Source: JBAXQQ01 sp037131695 (lineage in GTDB: Bacteria; Armatimonadota; Hebobacteria; CAIYQO01). Taken from it: a stretch of 64,000 bases of DNA. The translations under genes were made by a program, and so were the position numbers. Below, piece by piece: positions 50,396-58,849 of this stretch. The stretch is from contig CAZWZF010000013.1 of the NCBI GenBank assembly GCA_964638715.1, forward strand, positions 1 to 64,000. The letters run 5' to 3'. Within the stretch, counting starts at the first letter, position 1; each line of letters begins with the position of its first letter. The notes below the pieces were generated by a model. That model was not told the origin of the DNA, made no database searches, and worked only from the letters and a program-made list of their open reading frames with translations.

Positions 50396-52385
50396 CAACA
50401 AAAGTATCAGATTATCGACTGCCCATTTTCAAATTGAAATCAGCAATTCCACCGGAGCGATAACCAGAATATCTCACCCTGATGATGTTTATGACATGAA
50501 CTGGGTATCTACCAGCGGAGAAAATCCAGCTTTTCTCGACTCTCACGGTTGGGGGTTGGGGTTTCTTGCCGTGCCGGGTGGCAATGGTCCACAACGCTGG
50601 CAACAAGTAAAGAATATCAAGATTGAAAATAATACTGCTGTCAGCCAATACCTTGTTGGTAATATTGAAGTTACTGTTACCCGGATATTGAATGATAATC
50701 ATTTAGATGAAAGTTTTGAATTCCGTAATCTATCTGAAAATGAACAGCCCATCTGGGGAATCGGTCTGTATACCCCATTTAATGATAATTACCCAGATGC
50801 TGGCACCTGTATTACACGTCGCTGCAATGCTCATTTATGGTGTGCCGGCAACACGACATACGCTTGCTGCTTGCGCATGGGTGGTATCGCGCCGCACCTT
50901 GGTATGGTATTAACAGATGGTTATATCGGCGGTTACAGCATCGAAGGTCGCGGACTAATGCTTGGCGGTTCTAATCTACGCGGAAGCATGGTGTTAAATG
51001 CCAATGGTCTTACTCTATTACCCGGACAGGTACATCACATTGCATGGACTTCTTTCTGGCATCAAGGTTGGGATGATTTCTTTGCACAGGCACGTATTAT
51101 CCCCAATTTCATTGAAGTTCAAGCTGACCATTATACATATATCACAGGAAATTCTCCAATAATTACCTTGAGTGATTCAACCGCGACGATAGAATCTCCT
51201 GTGGAAAAATCAGGTGAACAAACGCTAAAAATCAATTATGGCGCCGGTCGCGAAACATGGGTTCGCTTGCAGGCTATTGATAGCATTCAAAACCTTGTAC
51301 GCAATCGCATAGCATTTATATTAAATAAACAACAGGTAAACGACATATCCAGTCCATACGATGGCGCGTTTGTCTGTTACGATAATGAGACTAAATCGCA
51401 ATTACCACGCGGACATCGCCCTGACTTCAGTGAAAGCCGCGAACGATTAGGGATGGGAGTGTTGCTGGCGCAATCTCTTTGCCATTGGGATGATGATAAA
51501 ATAAAAAGCGCGCTTACACGCTATCATAATTTCGTTCGCACAAAACTTCAACTGCCGGATGGCACCGTATTGGGACAGGTCGATGGCGATAGTCACCGGC
51601 TTTACAACTTCCCATGGGTTGCTCAACTGCATCTTGAACTATTTCATTCCACTGGTGAAAACAGCTATCTGGACGACTGTTTCAAAACTATTTGCGCTTA
51701 TTATCGGCAAGGTGGAGACCATTTTTATCCAATAGGACTTCCAATAGTTGATGCCGTTAATACATTCCGTGCTGCCGGTCGGGTATCAGAGGCTGACCAA
51801 TTATTGAATAATTTCTGCCGACATGGTGATAATGTAGTAAAAAATGGACTTAATCTGCCGCGTCACGAGGTTAATTATGAACAAACCATCGTATCGCCTG
51901 CTGTGCTGATTTCACTGGAATGTTACCTGCTGACTAAAGATAGGAAATATTTTGATTGCGTAAAAGAAATGCTGCCGGCACTGGAAGCATTCGGCGGAAG
52001 ACAGCCTGATTATCGGCTTAATGACATTGCTATACGCCATTGGGACGGTTACTGGTTCGGCAAGCGCGAAACCTGGGGAGATGTATTCCCGCATCACTGG
52101 AGTGCCACAACGGGTTGGACCTTTTATCTGTATTGGCTGGCAACAGGAGATGAATCTTATCGCCAACGCGGTAGAGATATTCTGCTCAACAATCTTTGTT
52201 CGTTTAATGCTGATGGCAGTGCCACCTGCGCCTATATTTATCCTGACGCGGTAAATGGTGAGCCGGGACGTTTCGCAGATCCGCTTGCAAATGACCAGGA
52301 TTGGATTTTAGTATTTCTAATGCTGGCAATGCGAATAGACCCGGAACTTGCATCAATAGTAATTACAAATACAAAAACCACTTAA
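50388..52385 (+). CDS. Six-hairpin glycosidase-like protein, 665 aa
   Basis: An N-terminal beta-sandwich (about 1-260; TAHFQIEISNSTGAITRISH, then GWGLGFLAVPGGNGPQRW) is followed by an alpha/alpha toroid (about 320-660; RERLGMGVLLAQSLCHWDDD, HWDGYWFGKRETWGDVFPHH, and AMRIDPELASI at the end). This is the layout of several GH and PL families but I cannot name one. It is probably cytoplasmic. It overlaps the previous gene by 8 nt, so it is likely translationally coupled to the GH20-like enzyme and may act on the same oligosaccharide. Confidence 0.78.
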   Translation: MNNNKSIRLSTAHFQIEISNSTGAITRISHPDDVYDMNWVSTSGENPAFLDSHGWGLGFLAVPGGNGPQRWQQVKNIKIENNTAVSQYLVGNIEVTVTRILNDNHLDESFEFRNLSENEQPIWGIGLYTPFNDNYPDAGTCITRRCNAHLWCAGNTTYACCLRMGGIAPHLGMVLTDGYIGGYSIEGRGLMLGGSNLRGSMVLNANGLTLLPGQVHHIAWTSFWHQGWDDFFAQARIIPNFIEVQADHYTYITGNSPIITLSDSTATIESPVEKSGEQTLKINYGAGRETWVRLQAIDSIQNLVRNRIAFILNKQQVNDISSPYDGAFVCYDNETKSQLPRGHRPDFSESRERLGMGVLLAQSLCHWDDDKIKSALTRYHNFVRTKLQLPDGTVLGQVDGDSHRLYNFPWVAQLHLELFHSTGENSYLDDCFKTICAYYRQGGDHFYPIGLPIVDAVNTFRAAGRVSEADQLLNNFCRHGDNVVKNGLNLPRHEVNYEQTIVSPAVLISLECYLLTKDRKYFDCVKEMLPALEAFGGRQPDYRLNDIAIRHWDGYWFGKRETWGDVFPHHWSATTGWTFYLYWLATGDESYRQRGRDILLNNLCSFNADGSATCAYIYPDAVNGEPGRFADPLANDQDWILVFLMLAMRIDPELASIVITNTKTT

Positions 52386-52478
52386 TAGTGTCAAAATAAT
52401 CAATGCACACCTCTGGTGATTTTTGATATAATCACTGCATATTGGTACGATTCTAAGTTCAGTATTCTGGAGATTTTA
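52386..52478 (+). promoter_or_regulatory. Leader of the 1493-aa gene, shared with the 40872 gene
   Basis: The leader starts TAGTGTCAAAATAATCAAT (52386-52405); upstream of the GH66-like gene at 40872 the bases from 40803 read TAGTGTGTCAAAAATAATCA, the same sequence with small indels. A TATAAT at about 52430-52435 could be a -10 box. No GGAACGTTCC operator is present. Confidence 0.4.
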
Positions 52479-55400
52479 ATGATGCGTTTTTATTTTTGCT
52501 TATTAATAATATTTTCAACTTTGATAATGTCTGTTGCGGCGAATAACTGGGTGGATTTGCCGACAACAGACTGGCAGGGGAATTTAAAGGCGGAAGTTAC
52601 CGGTATTAAGAACCCGATGACGGCTATAGTAGGTTATCCCACCCGGGACGCGTCGCCGCTGGCTATTGCCAGCGCGCAGGAATTACCCGCCGGAGTATAT
52701 GAAATCAGGTTTACTTTGCGGCCATCGCATACAGCCGGAGCGGTGGCTTTCAACAGCGGGTTAAGGGTGAAAAATGATAACGATTCAATAGATTTTCCCG
52801 GTCAATTTTTCGCCCGGGTACATCAGCCGGAAACCCGCGTTATTAAAATCATAAAAACAAAACCCGGTTCGCTGAATCTGCGCCTGACCGCTTTTACCGA
52901 TAATGTAATATTCCAAAACGCGCAACGGGATGCAAAAAATAAAACTGCCGGTGGTAACATACAGCCCGACGACCCGGAAGACAACAACGTCGATGAGGAT
53001 CTTGGACTCTCGCCTGCGTCATCTTTCTATTACCTGCTGGACAAGGCGGAATACCGCATTTTGTCGCAAAGTGGCTGCGTTGCCCGGGTATATACCGACA
53101 AGATTCGTTATAATCCCGGCGACACAATGAAAGGTACTGTTACCTTGACTGATACCAGCGGCAAAGGCGGCGATGGCACAGTAAATTTATACCTGGAACA
53201 TAATTTGAATGACAGGGTGAAAATAAAATCGCTTCCGGTAAAACTGGCGGCGGAGCCGCAGATATTGTCATTTGATACCGTTTTGCCAAAGGAAGAGTTG
53301 GGCTATGCACTAGTGGGCGAATATCTGTCAGCAGACGGCAAAGACCGTGATGAGAATGCCGAATATTTCAACATCGCGAAAAACTTCAATCGGGTAGCGT
53401 TATTTGGCAGCGGCGCTGGCAGTACCCGCGATGTCACTCTCGATGACGACACCGTGCGCAAGGCGGTCTCATATTCCCGTTCCGAATATTACAATGCCTG
53501 CGAATATTTCGCCTGGGCAGAAGATGATATGGTGGAAATGAGTCCTAACGGCGATTACTGGTTTTCGGGACAAACTAACTACCATATTAATAAACAGACC
53601 ATACAAAAACAAATTCGCATTGCCCATGAACAAGGCATATCAATGGTCACTTACGGAAAGTTTGTCATGTCCGGCTATCCCGGATGGAAAACCGCTTACG
53701 ATTATCCGAGTGACCACCGAAGCCAATATTATTATCCGGTTGGCATGTGGGAAGGTGTTAACAGCACCATTCTGGACCGGTTCCGCAACAAAGAAATGGT
53801 TCCATATTCCCCGCTGCCAACAATACCGGGAAATCCTTACTATATCTGGTGGCAGGAATTTATGCCGATTAACCCTGACGCTACCCCGCGAATGTCGCGT
53901 ATCGCAGCTGAAGAGGTTATTCGTTCTGTAGATATGTTCGGTTGGGACGGCATCCGCTGGGATGGTCATCCGCGCGGCGGCGGGCAATGCGGCAGCAGCG
54001 GGAATTATGACCAGGCGGCGGCACGCCGCACACAATCGCTGGTGCGGTATTTCAAAGATATCGTCGGCGCGAAATATCCCAACTTTGGCAATGGATACAA
54101 TTATCTGTTAATCGAACCAAAGAAAGATTACAACTGGGCAGTTGAAGATTATGAATTAGATGAATTATGCCGTGGCGGCGGTTTGCTGATGAATGAATCC
54201 ATCGGCAATGCCTCTGCCGGCTGGACATTTGACACCATCGTCCGTAACCTGCAGGTTGAAGGTGATTTGTGCCGCGAACGTGGCGGGTATTACCTGGGCA
54301 TCAGTTTTGCAAAATCCCCGCGGGATGTGATCATTGAAAGTGCGTTGTGGGCCGCCGCTGGCGCCAGGCCATACACAAACGCGATGAATAAATCGACACG
54401 GCGATATTGCACCCGCTACTCGCAATATACCCTGGACGAAAATCTGCGCCGTCTGACAACCCCGGAAAAAGTATTGGCTCCGCAAACAGAAACAAAGCTG
54501 TGGTGGCAGCCATTTGTATACGAAACACCGTTAATTAATGGCAAACGGCAAATGATTGTCAACCTGCTGAACATACCACGACAGGCAAAACGCCCGGCAC
54601 GCGACGGCGAGGTAAAACCTGAATGGGATATGCCGGCTGGTACAGACCCGGTTACTTTTGCGTTCACCTTACCCGCTGGCATTCGCGCCGTCAGTGCCAG
54701 CATGATTGACCCGCGAACGCTGGAAATTATGCCATTGACGCTAAAAGACAACCTGTTGCAGATACCGGCTATCGCCATTTGGTATGTCGTAGTGATAGAC
54801 CTTACCGTTGACGCAAACGCGCCATCGCTGGCGTCACTTTACGGTTCTCCAAAAACATTTGGGATATTGCGAACAGACTTGAAAAGTGACAGAAAACCGG
54901 AAGTTCTGCTGGACCCCAAACGCGAGATATGGGAAGTGAACAAGGATATGTCGGTACTGGCTCCCGATTGGAGCACGAAAAACGATGAAGAACAGAAAAC
55001 TGTTGATGCGCTGGGTTGGGATGAACACAACGCGGCAGTTCTCAAAAAAAGAGATAATAACACCGCAGATGATTATATAAAAGGCTGGTGGCATGGCGGT
55101 TCGCTGCCCGCTGATTTGAAGTTGAAGGATAATACTATCGCGTTTGGCGATTTAACCCCGCGCCGCAATGGCCGGTTCGATATCTATTACGGGCGCGGCG
55201 CCATGGATTACCGGTTGCGGATGCCGGCGATTTTTGCCGGACTTGGCAATTTCACCGCTTATGACGCACCGTTATGGGGTGCATTAAAACAATCTCCCAA
55301 CATGGGAATAGGCGGCAATATGCCCTGGTCGCAATATCAAAACTTTGACATGCTGCTGTTCACCGGCATCCCGCATTGCGCAATTGGCGCGGAAAACGCG

Positions 55401-56960
55401 TATGGAATGTCAGAATATGTAAAAGCCGGCGGTTCAGTATTTTTCACCGGCGGTGAATATGCCTTCGGTAAAGGCGGCTATCAATATACAGTGCTGGAAC
55501 GCGAGTTGCTGCCAGTGCTTTGCGTGGAAACTGTCGATACCCGTGTCAGTGCCGCGCCGCTTGCTTTAGAACCGGGAAAAGATTTTGCTGAATTGAAATA
55601 CAAGGCAGATTTTACCGCCAAACCTTCATTCTGGGTATGGAATCAGGTCGCGCTGAAAAATGACCCCAATATCAAAATTTTCCTAAAATCCGGCAATCGT
55701 CCCATTCTGGTGGGATGGCAGGTCGGCAAAGGTCGCGTCGCATGCCTGCTGATTGACCATCGCGGTAAATCGGACAAAGATGCCACTGCTTTCTTTGACT
55801 GGGCGGATTGGCCGGGATTGGCACGTGCAGTATTTGCCTGGCTGACACCTGATGCCGGTAAAGTAGATAAAAAAGTGCTGAAGGCCGACCTGCCGGAATT
55901 GCTGAAAACGCTTGCGGAAGATACCGCGACCGATGTGTCAATAAAAGAAGTGAAAAGCAATGATGATCCCGGCGACGCGGAAGATATCGCCGCTGATGAT
56001 GCCGGAATGATACTTAGCGATAAGGCATTAAAAAAACGCATCCCATTATTAAAGCAGATATTGCAGGGAGAAGGCGCGGAAGCAGGATTAGCATTGGCTG
56101 AGCAATCGATAAAGATTGGCAACTTGCCGGAAAGCCTGCAGCAGGAATTAATAGATTTCACATCCCGAAACCGCCCCGGCGAGAAGTTGGAAGAGATTGC
56201 CACACCGGCAGTCGCCAGTGCCAGTGCAGTGGCGCGCAACGCCGCAATTCAACTGCTTGGCATGGCAAATGGTCCGGCATTTCTGAAAGTAGTGAAAAAC
56301 CCGCCCCATGCCGAAGACGCTAATTTATATAACCGCGACCGCGCAATCGCCTTTGGGGTAATATTTTGCCGCACCGCAGATTTGGCTGATGAAGGAAAAT
56401 TGCGGGTAAAACGCTGGAATGATATGGAGAAACAAGTAATAGACAAGTGGACTGACAAGAAAGGCTTCTCCCTTGCCGCGCCTGAACATCCAGGCCTTGA
56501 CGCAGAAGCGTTATTCCAACGGGTGGCATGGCTGGCATATCTTTCCCGTATTGACGCAAAAAGTTATGGCGCGCAATTTGCCCGGGAATGGCTGATGACT
56601 GCCGAATACCAGGATTACTGCGACCGTACCATCAGCAATTTGTGGAGCGATGGAATGTCGCCATTTGAAAAGAAACGCGCCATAGTAAAAGGCGAAGAAT
56701 GGGGTCAACTGCGCGGCCTGCTGGGTCGATTGCGCGAGGCAACCCGTCCGGATATCGAAGCGCTGATAAAAACCCAACCCGACGCTGTTGGCGATGGTTT
56801 CCGCCAGGCCCATTTCACCCTGGAGTTCCGTACCGCTATGAACCTGCTGGGCAGCCAGGACGCAAAAGTCACTGCCGCCATTCTTGAAAAACTAAGAACA
56901 GCAGAAAATCCCGACCTGGCAGAATTTGCCAATGCGCGGTTGAATGCCGGATTAAAATAG
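52479..56960 (+). CDS. Giant secreted GH66-like / GATase-like / helical-repeat protein
   Basis: The 1493-aa protein has a signal peptide (about 1-22), a beta-sandwich (25-190), an Ig-like domain (205-285, YNPGDTMKGTVTLTDTSG), a GH66-like barrel (about 285-700) with GWDGIRWDGHP (Asp495) and CRGGGLLMNESIG (Glu573), a beta domain, a GATase1-like domain (about 900-1110, FDMLLFTGIPHCAIGAENAY, then VKAGGSVFFTGGEYAFG), and a helical-repeat tail (about 1180-1493). These are the same parts found as separate proteins at 40872, 42842 and the end of 44787. It is presumably an exported alpha-glucan- or galactan-active enzyme with a regulatory or binding platform. The ATG at 52479 (the next codon is also ATG) has GGAG 6 nt upstream. 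Confidence 0.78.
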   Translation: MMRFYFCLLIIFSTLIMSVAANNWVDLPTTDWQGNLKAEVTGIKNPMTAIVGYPTRDASPLAIASAQELPAGVYEIRFTLRPSHTAGAVAFNSGLRVKNDNDSIDFPGQFFARVHQPETRVIKIIKTKPGSLNLRLTAFTDNVIFQNAQRDAKNKTAGGNIQPDDPEDNNVDEDLGLSPASSFYYLLDKAEYRILSQSGCVARVYTDKIRYNPGDTMKGTVTLTDTSGKGGDGTVNLYLEHNLNDRVKIKSLPVKLAAEPQILSFDTVLPKEELGYALVGEYLSADGKDRDENAEYFNIAKNFNRVALFGSGAGSTRDVTLDDDTVRKAVSYSRSEYYNACEYFAWAEDDMVEMSPNGDYWFSGQTNYHINKQTIQKQIRIAHEQGISMVTYGKFVMSGYPGWKTAYDYPSDHRSQYYYPVGMWEGVNSTILDRFRNKEMVPYSPLPTIPGNPYYIWWQEFMPINPDATPRMSRIAAEEVIRSVDMFGWDGIRWDGHPRGGGQCGSSGNYDQAAARRTQSLVRYFKDIVGAKYPNFGNGYNYLLIEPKKDYNWAVEDYELDELCRGGGLLMNESIGNASAGWTFDTIVRNLQVEGDLCRERGGYYLGISFAKSPRDVIIESALWAAAGARPYTNAMNKSTRRYCTRYSQYTLDENLRRLTTPEKVLAPQTETKLWWQPFVYETPLINGKRQMIVNLLNIPRQAKRPARDGEVKPEWDMPAGTDPVTFAFTLPAGIRAVSASMIDPRTLEIMPLTLKDNLLQIPAIAIWYVVVIDLTVDANAPSLASLYGSPKTFGILRTDLKSDRKPEVLLDPKREIWEVNKDMSVLAPDWSTKNDEEQKTVDALGWDEHNAAVLKKRDNNTADDYIKGWWHGGSLPADLKLKDNTIAFGDLTPRRNGRFDIYYGRGAMDYRLRMPAIFAGLGNFTAYDAPLWGALKQSPNMGIGGNMPWSQYQNFDMLLFTGIPHCAIGAENAYGMSEYVKAGGSVFFTGGEYAFGKGGYQYTVLERELLPVLCVETVDTRVSAAPLALEPGKDFAELKYKADFTAKPSFWVWNQVALKNDPNIKIFLKSGNRPILVGWQVGKGRVACLLIDHRGKSDKDATAFFDWADWPGLARAVFAWLTPDAGKVDKKVLKADLPELLKTLAEDTATDVSIKEVKSNDDPGDAEDIAADDAGMILSDKALKKRIPLLKQILQGEGAEAGLALAEQSIKIGNLPESLQQELIDFTSRNRPGEKLEEIATPAVASASAVARNAAIQLLGMANGPAFLKVVKNPPHAEDANLYNRDRAIAFGVIFCRTADLADEGKLRVKRWNDMEKQVIDKWTDKKGFSLAAPEHPGLDAEALFQRVAWLAYLSRIDAKSYGAQFAREWLMTAEYQDYCDRTISNLWSDGMSPFEKKRAIVKGEEWGQLRGLLGRLREATRPDIEALIKTQPDAVGDGFRQAHFTLEFRTAMNLLGSQDAKVTAAILEKLRTAENPDLAEFANARLNAGLK

Positions 56961-56998
56961 TATTCAATACATCTAATATAATAGGTTATTAATATTCA

Positions 56999-57144
56999 GT
57001 CACCGTATGGAAAGGGACGCAAGTCCGGCTCGATTCACATCAAAGATATCACTCCGGGAACACCAATCTCCTGATTGGCAAATGGTTAAAATGATGGATT
57101 CCGGGCAAATCAGCCGGACTTGCGTCCCTTTCCATACGGTGACT
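56999..57144. repeat. 146-bp element with 33-bp perfect terminal inverted repeats
   Basis: Arms 56999-57031 and 57112-57144 are perfect inverted copies of 33 bp, flanking 80 bp without a convincing gene. A single copy of the same 33 bp is at 29211-29243. The element lies between the convergent 1493-aa gene and the GNAT cluster; the hairpin it forms could also stop transcription from both sides. No transposase is present. Confidence 0.85.
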
Positions 57145-57162
57145 ATACATTTTTACAATTTA

Positions 57163-57281
57163 ATATTTCATTTCAACTTCGGAAATACAGGTTTCTTTTC
57201 AATTCCGCGTTGCCCATGTGGTATGGCAAAGCACGCAAAATACCCCATCCTCTCCATTCAGCAGTATCAAAAGCAATCATT
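57163..57281 (-). pseudogene. Duplicated 3' end of the GH29 fucosidase gene
   Basis: On the minus strand it reads IAFDTAEWRGWGI, then after a one-base frame change YFACFAIPHGQRGIEKKPVF and PKLK stop. The intact GH29 gene at 58850-60613 ends IAFDTAEGRGWGIF, CFGIPHGQRGIDKKPVF, PKLK stop. Nucleotide similarity is high over about 120 bases. The fragment starts at the stop codon of the last GNAT gene, so the GNAT cluster is bracketed by the full GH29 gene and its duplicated tail. Confidence 0.9.
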
Positions 57282-58167
57282 ATTTCGCAATCTCTATTTT
57301 CATCAGCACACATTCGCAGGATCCCCACGAATAATGCCGAAGTTGCTGCCTGACACGGGTAAAGCCCAACGAGGAGTAGTATTGCTCCAGAAAACCCGGC
57401 GCACAATCAAGATACACCGCCGTGTGCCCGTGATCAGCCAGCCAGCGCAACGCGTGCTCGATGGTCAACTTCCCGAGTTGGCGACCATGAAACGCGGTGG
57501 TCAGCGTGCTTAAATACCGTGTGTTCGGTGAGGAAATATCGCCGGTCCAATCGTCCGGGACATCGGCGCGGAGTGAGACAATCGCCGCCAGCATGCCTTC
57601 AAGGAATAGTCCAAAATTCTCCCCGCGCTTCTGCCGGCCCGCATAATCTTCCCGAGGCAATGGGGTATGCCACTGGTTAATCCTCCGCGACCGCAACCAG
57701 GCTACGGTATCGAGAATTACCTGGTATCCAGCGTCCTCTTCGTCAGCCTGAAGGCGGCGGAACTCCACGGCAGGTTTCATATAACGCCGGAGCACCATCC
57801 CAACGGAATGAGTCATCCCGAAGCGCTCGTAAAACGGTTGCAGATGCGAGTCACAGGTGAGATCGACACAGGGGTATGCCCGTAACTGATCAAGCATCCG
57901 TCGCACAAGTTCACTCCCGATACCTTGTCTCTACCATGCTGGCAAAACCTCCAGCTGCGGGATGAACGCTGCCTGCACGCCGTCGGTGATGGCAGTGATG
58001 AATCCGACTACCCGTCCAGAATCGTCATCCATTGCCAATACCACATGATTGCTTCCTCGAAGAAGTGAAAGGTGCTCCTCCGACGAACTTGGATTGCGCC
58101 ATCCCACGAAAAAGCCGTGTAATTGTTCTGATGTTATATTGGTTGTGTTATCGAGATAATGTATCAT
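57280..58167 (-). pseudogene. Double GNAT acetyltransferase interrupted by an in-frame TAG
   Basis: One frame of 296 codons from ATG 58167 to TAA 57280 encodes two GNAT domains in tandem. It is broken only by TAG at 57933-57931 (codon 79), exactly before RQGIGSELVRRML, the acetyl-CoA-binding motif A of the first domain (usual form Q-x-Q-G-I-G), so a CAG-to-TAG change is likely. Domain 2 (about residue 130 to the end; GRQLGKLTIEHALRWLADHG, then DCAPGFLEQYYSSLGF) is intact and could be made separately from an internal start. The start overlaps the previous stop by 4 nt (ATGA). The last few codons run into the duplicated GH29 tail. The genes are GC-rich (33 of 60 in the line at 57481). Function: transfer of acetyl to an unknown small molecule. 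Confidence 0.8.
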
Positions 58168-58613
58168 AATTCCCACACGAACATCACATCATCCGTATTG
58201 GTACGCGTGCCACCCAGTGCTTCATACATTCGCATAGCCGGCATATTCGATGCATTCGTGATAACATACAAACTTCCGCATCCCGTTTCAATTCCTAACT
58301 GCTGGAAACGTCGAATCAATTGGCTGCCGATTCCCTGGCGGCGATGTGATTCGATGACGTCAATCGAGAATAGGAAAAGCATTGGCTTTTCCACATCCCA
58401 ACGCTGCTGCACATAACCGATGAGTTGACCTATAGGTTGCCCCTTAATCTCAGCAACGATAAGAATATTGTGATCATCCGCGAGAAATCCTCGAAGATGG
58501 TCGTCTGAGATACCCATCTCCCAGAATAGAGCGCAATTAACCCGGGCACGTTCAACATCATTCGGCAGCAAACGCAAAAGAGATAAATCATCGGTATTAA
58601 TAATAGGTTCCAT
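58164..58613 (-). CDS. GNAT acetyltransferase, aminoglycoside 3-N-acetyltransferase-I-like
   Basis: The 149-residue protein is a single GNAT domain: LIVAEIKGQPIGQLIGYV, FLFSIDVIESHRRQGIGSQL with the R-R-Q-G-I-G acetyl-CoA loop, and NMPAMRMYEALGG near the end. Length and pattern (the I-Y/F-SIDV strand and the YEALGG finish) resemble AAC(3)-I type enzymes, but many GNATs share these and no drug resistance can be claimed. GGAGGA lies 8 nt before ATG 58613. It is followed with a 4-nt overlap by the broken double GNAT gene. It is more GC-rich than the GH29 gene before it, suggesting acquisition from elsewhere. Confidence 0.85.
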   Translation of the reverse strand: MEPIINTDDLSLLRLLPNDVERARVNCALFWEMGISDDHLRGFLADDHNILIVAEIKGQPIGQLIGYVQQRWDVEKPMLFLFSIDVIESHRRQGIGSQLIRRFQQLGIETGCGSLYVITNASNMPAMRMYEALGGTRTNTDDVMFVWEL

Positions 58614-58849
58614 TTAAATAATCCTCCAATCAATGGGTATCCGGCAGATTGGCTTCAATTACTCTGTATTCTACAGAAATTTTCAGGCGTTACAGTGTAA
58701 CCTACTGCCAATTATCTTTCCCGCAAACATCCCATTATACCTTTCTTCACCAGCGGGTACTGCCACTCGGTATTTGTAATTTAAGAATGATGCATAATGT
58801 TTGTTCCTCTAACCTAATATAAATTGGAAACGGTTTAGTTTAAATATTT
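58614..58849. other. Spacer between GH29 and GNAT genes
   Basis: No gene. Near the GH29 stop a TTGGAAACGGTTTAG sequence (about 58827-58841) is a loose palindrome of the LacI/GalR sort but has an odd centre and is not of the GGAACGTTCC type. I see no clear terminator. Confidence 0.3.

Noticed and set aside
57007..57513. Plus-strand open frame of 168 codons
   Set aside because: It begins inside the inverted-repeat element and runs antisense through the GH29 tail fragment and the GNAT gene; no family resemblance.
58164..58613. Calling the GNAT gene an antibiotic-resistance gene
   Set aside because: The resemblance to AAC(3)-I is at the level of general GNAT motifs and length; substrate cannot be inferred.
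58827..58841. TTGGAAACGGTTTAG as another regulon operator
   Set aside because: The palindrome has an odd centre and does not match GGAACGTTCC; no promoter boxes are visible beside it.
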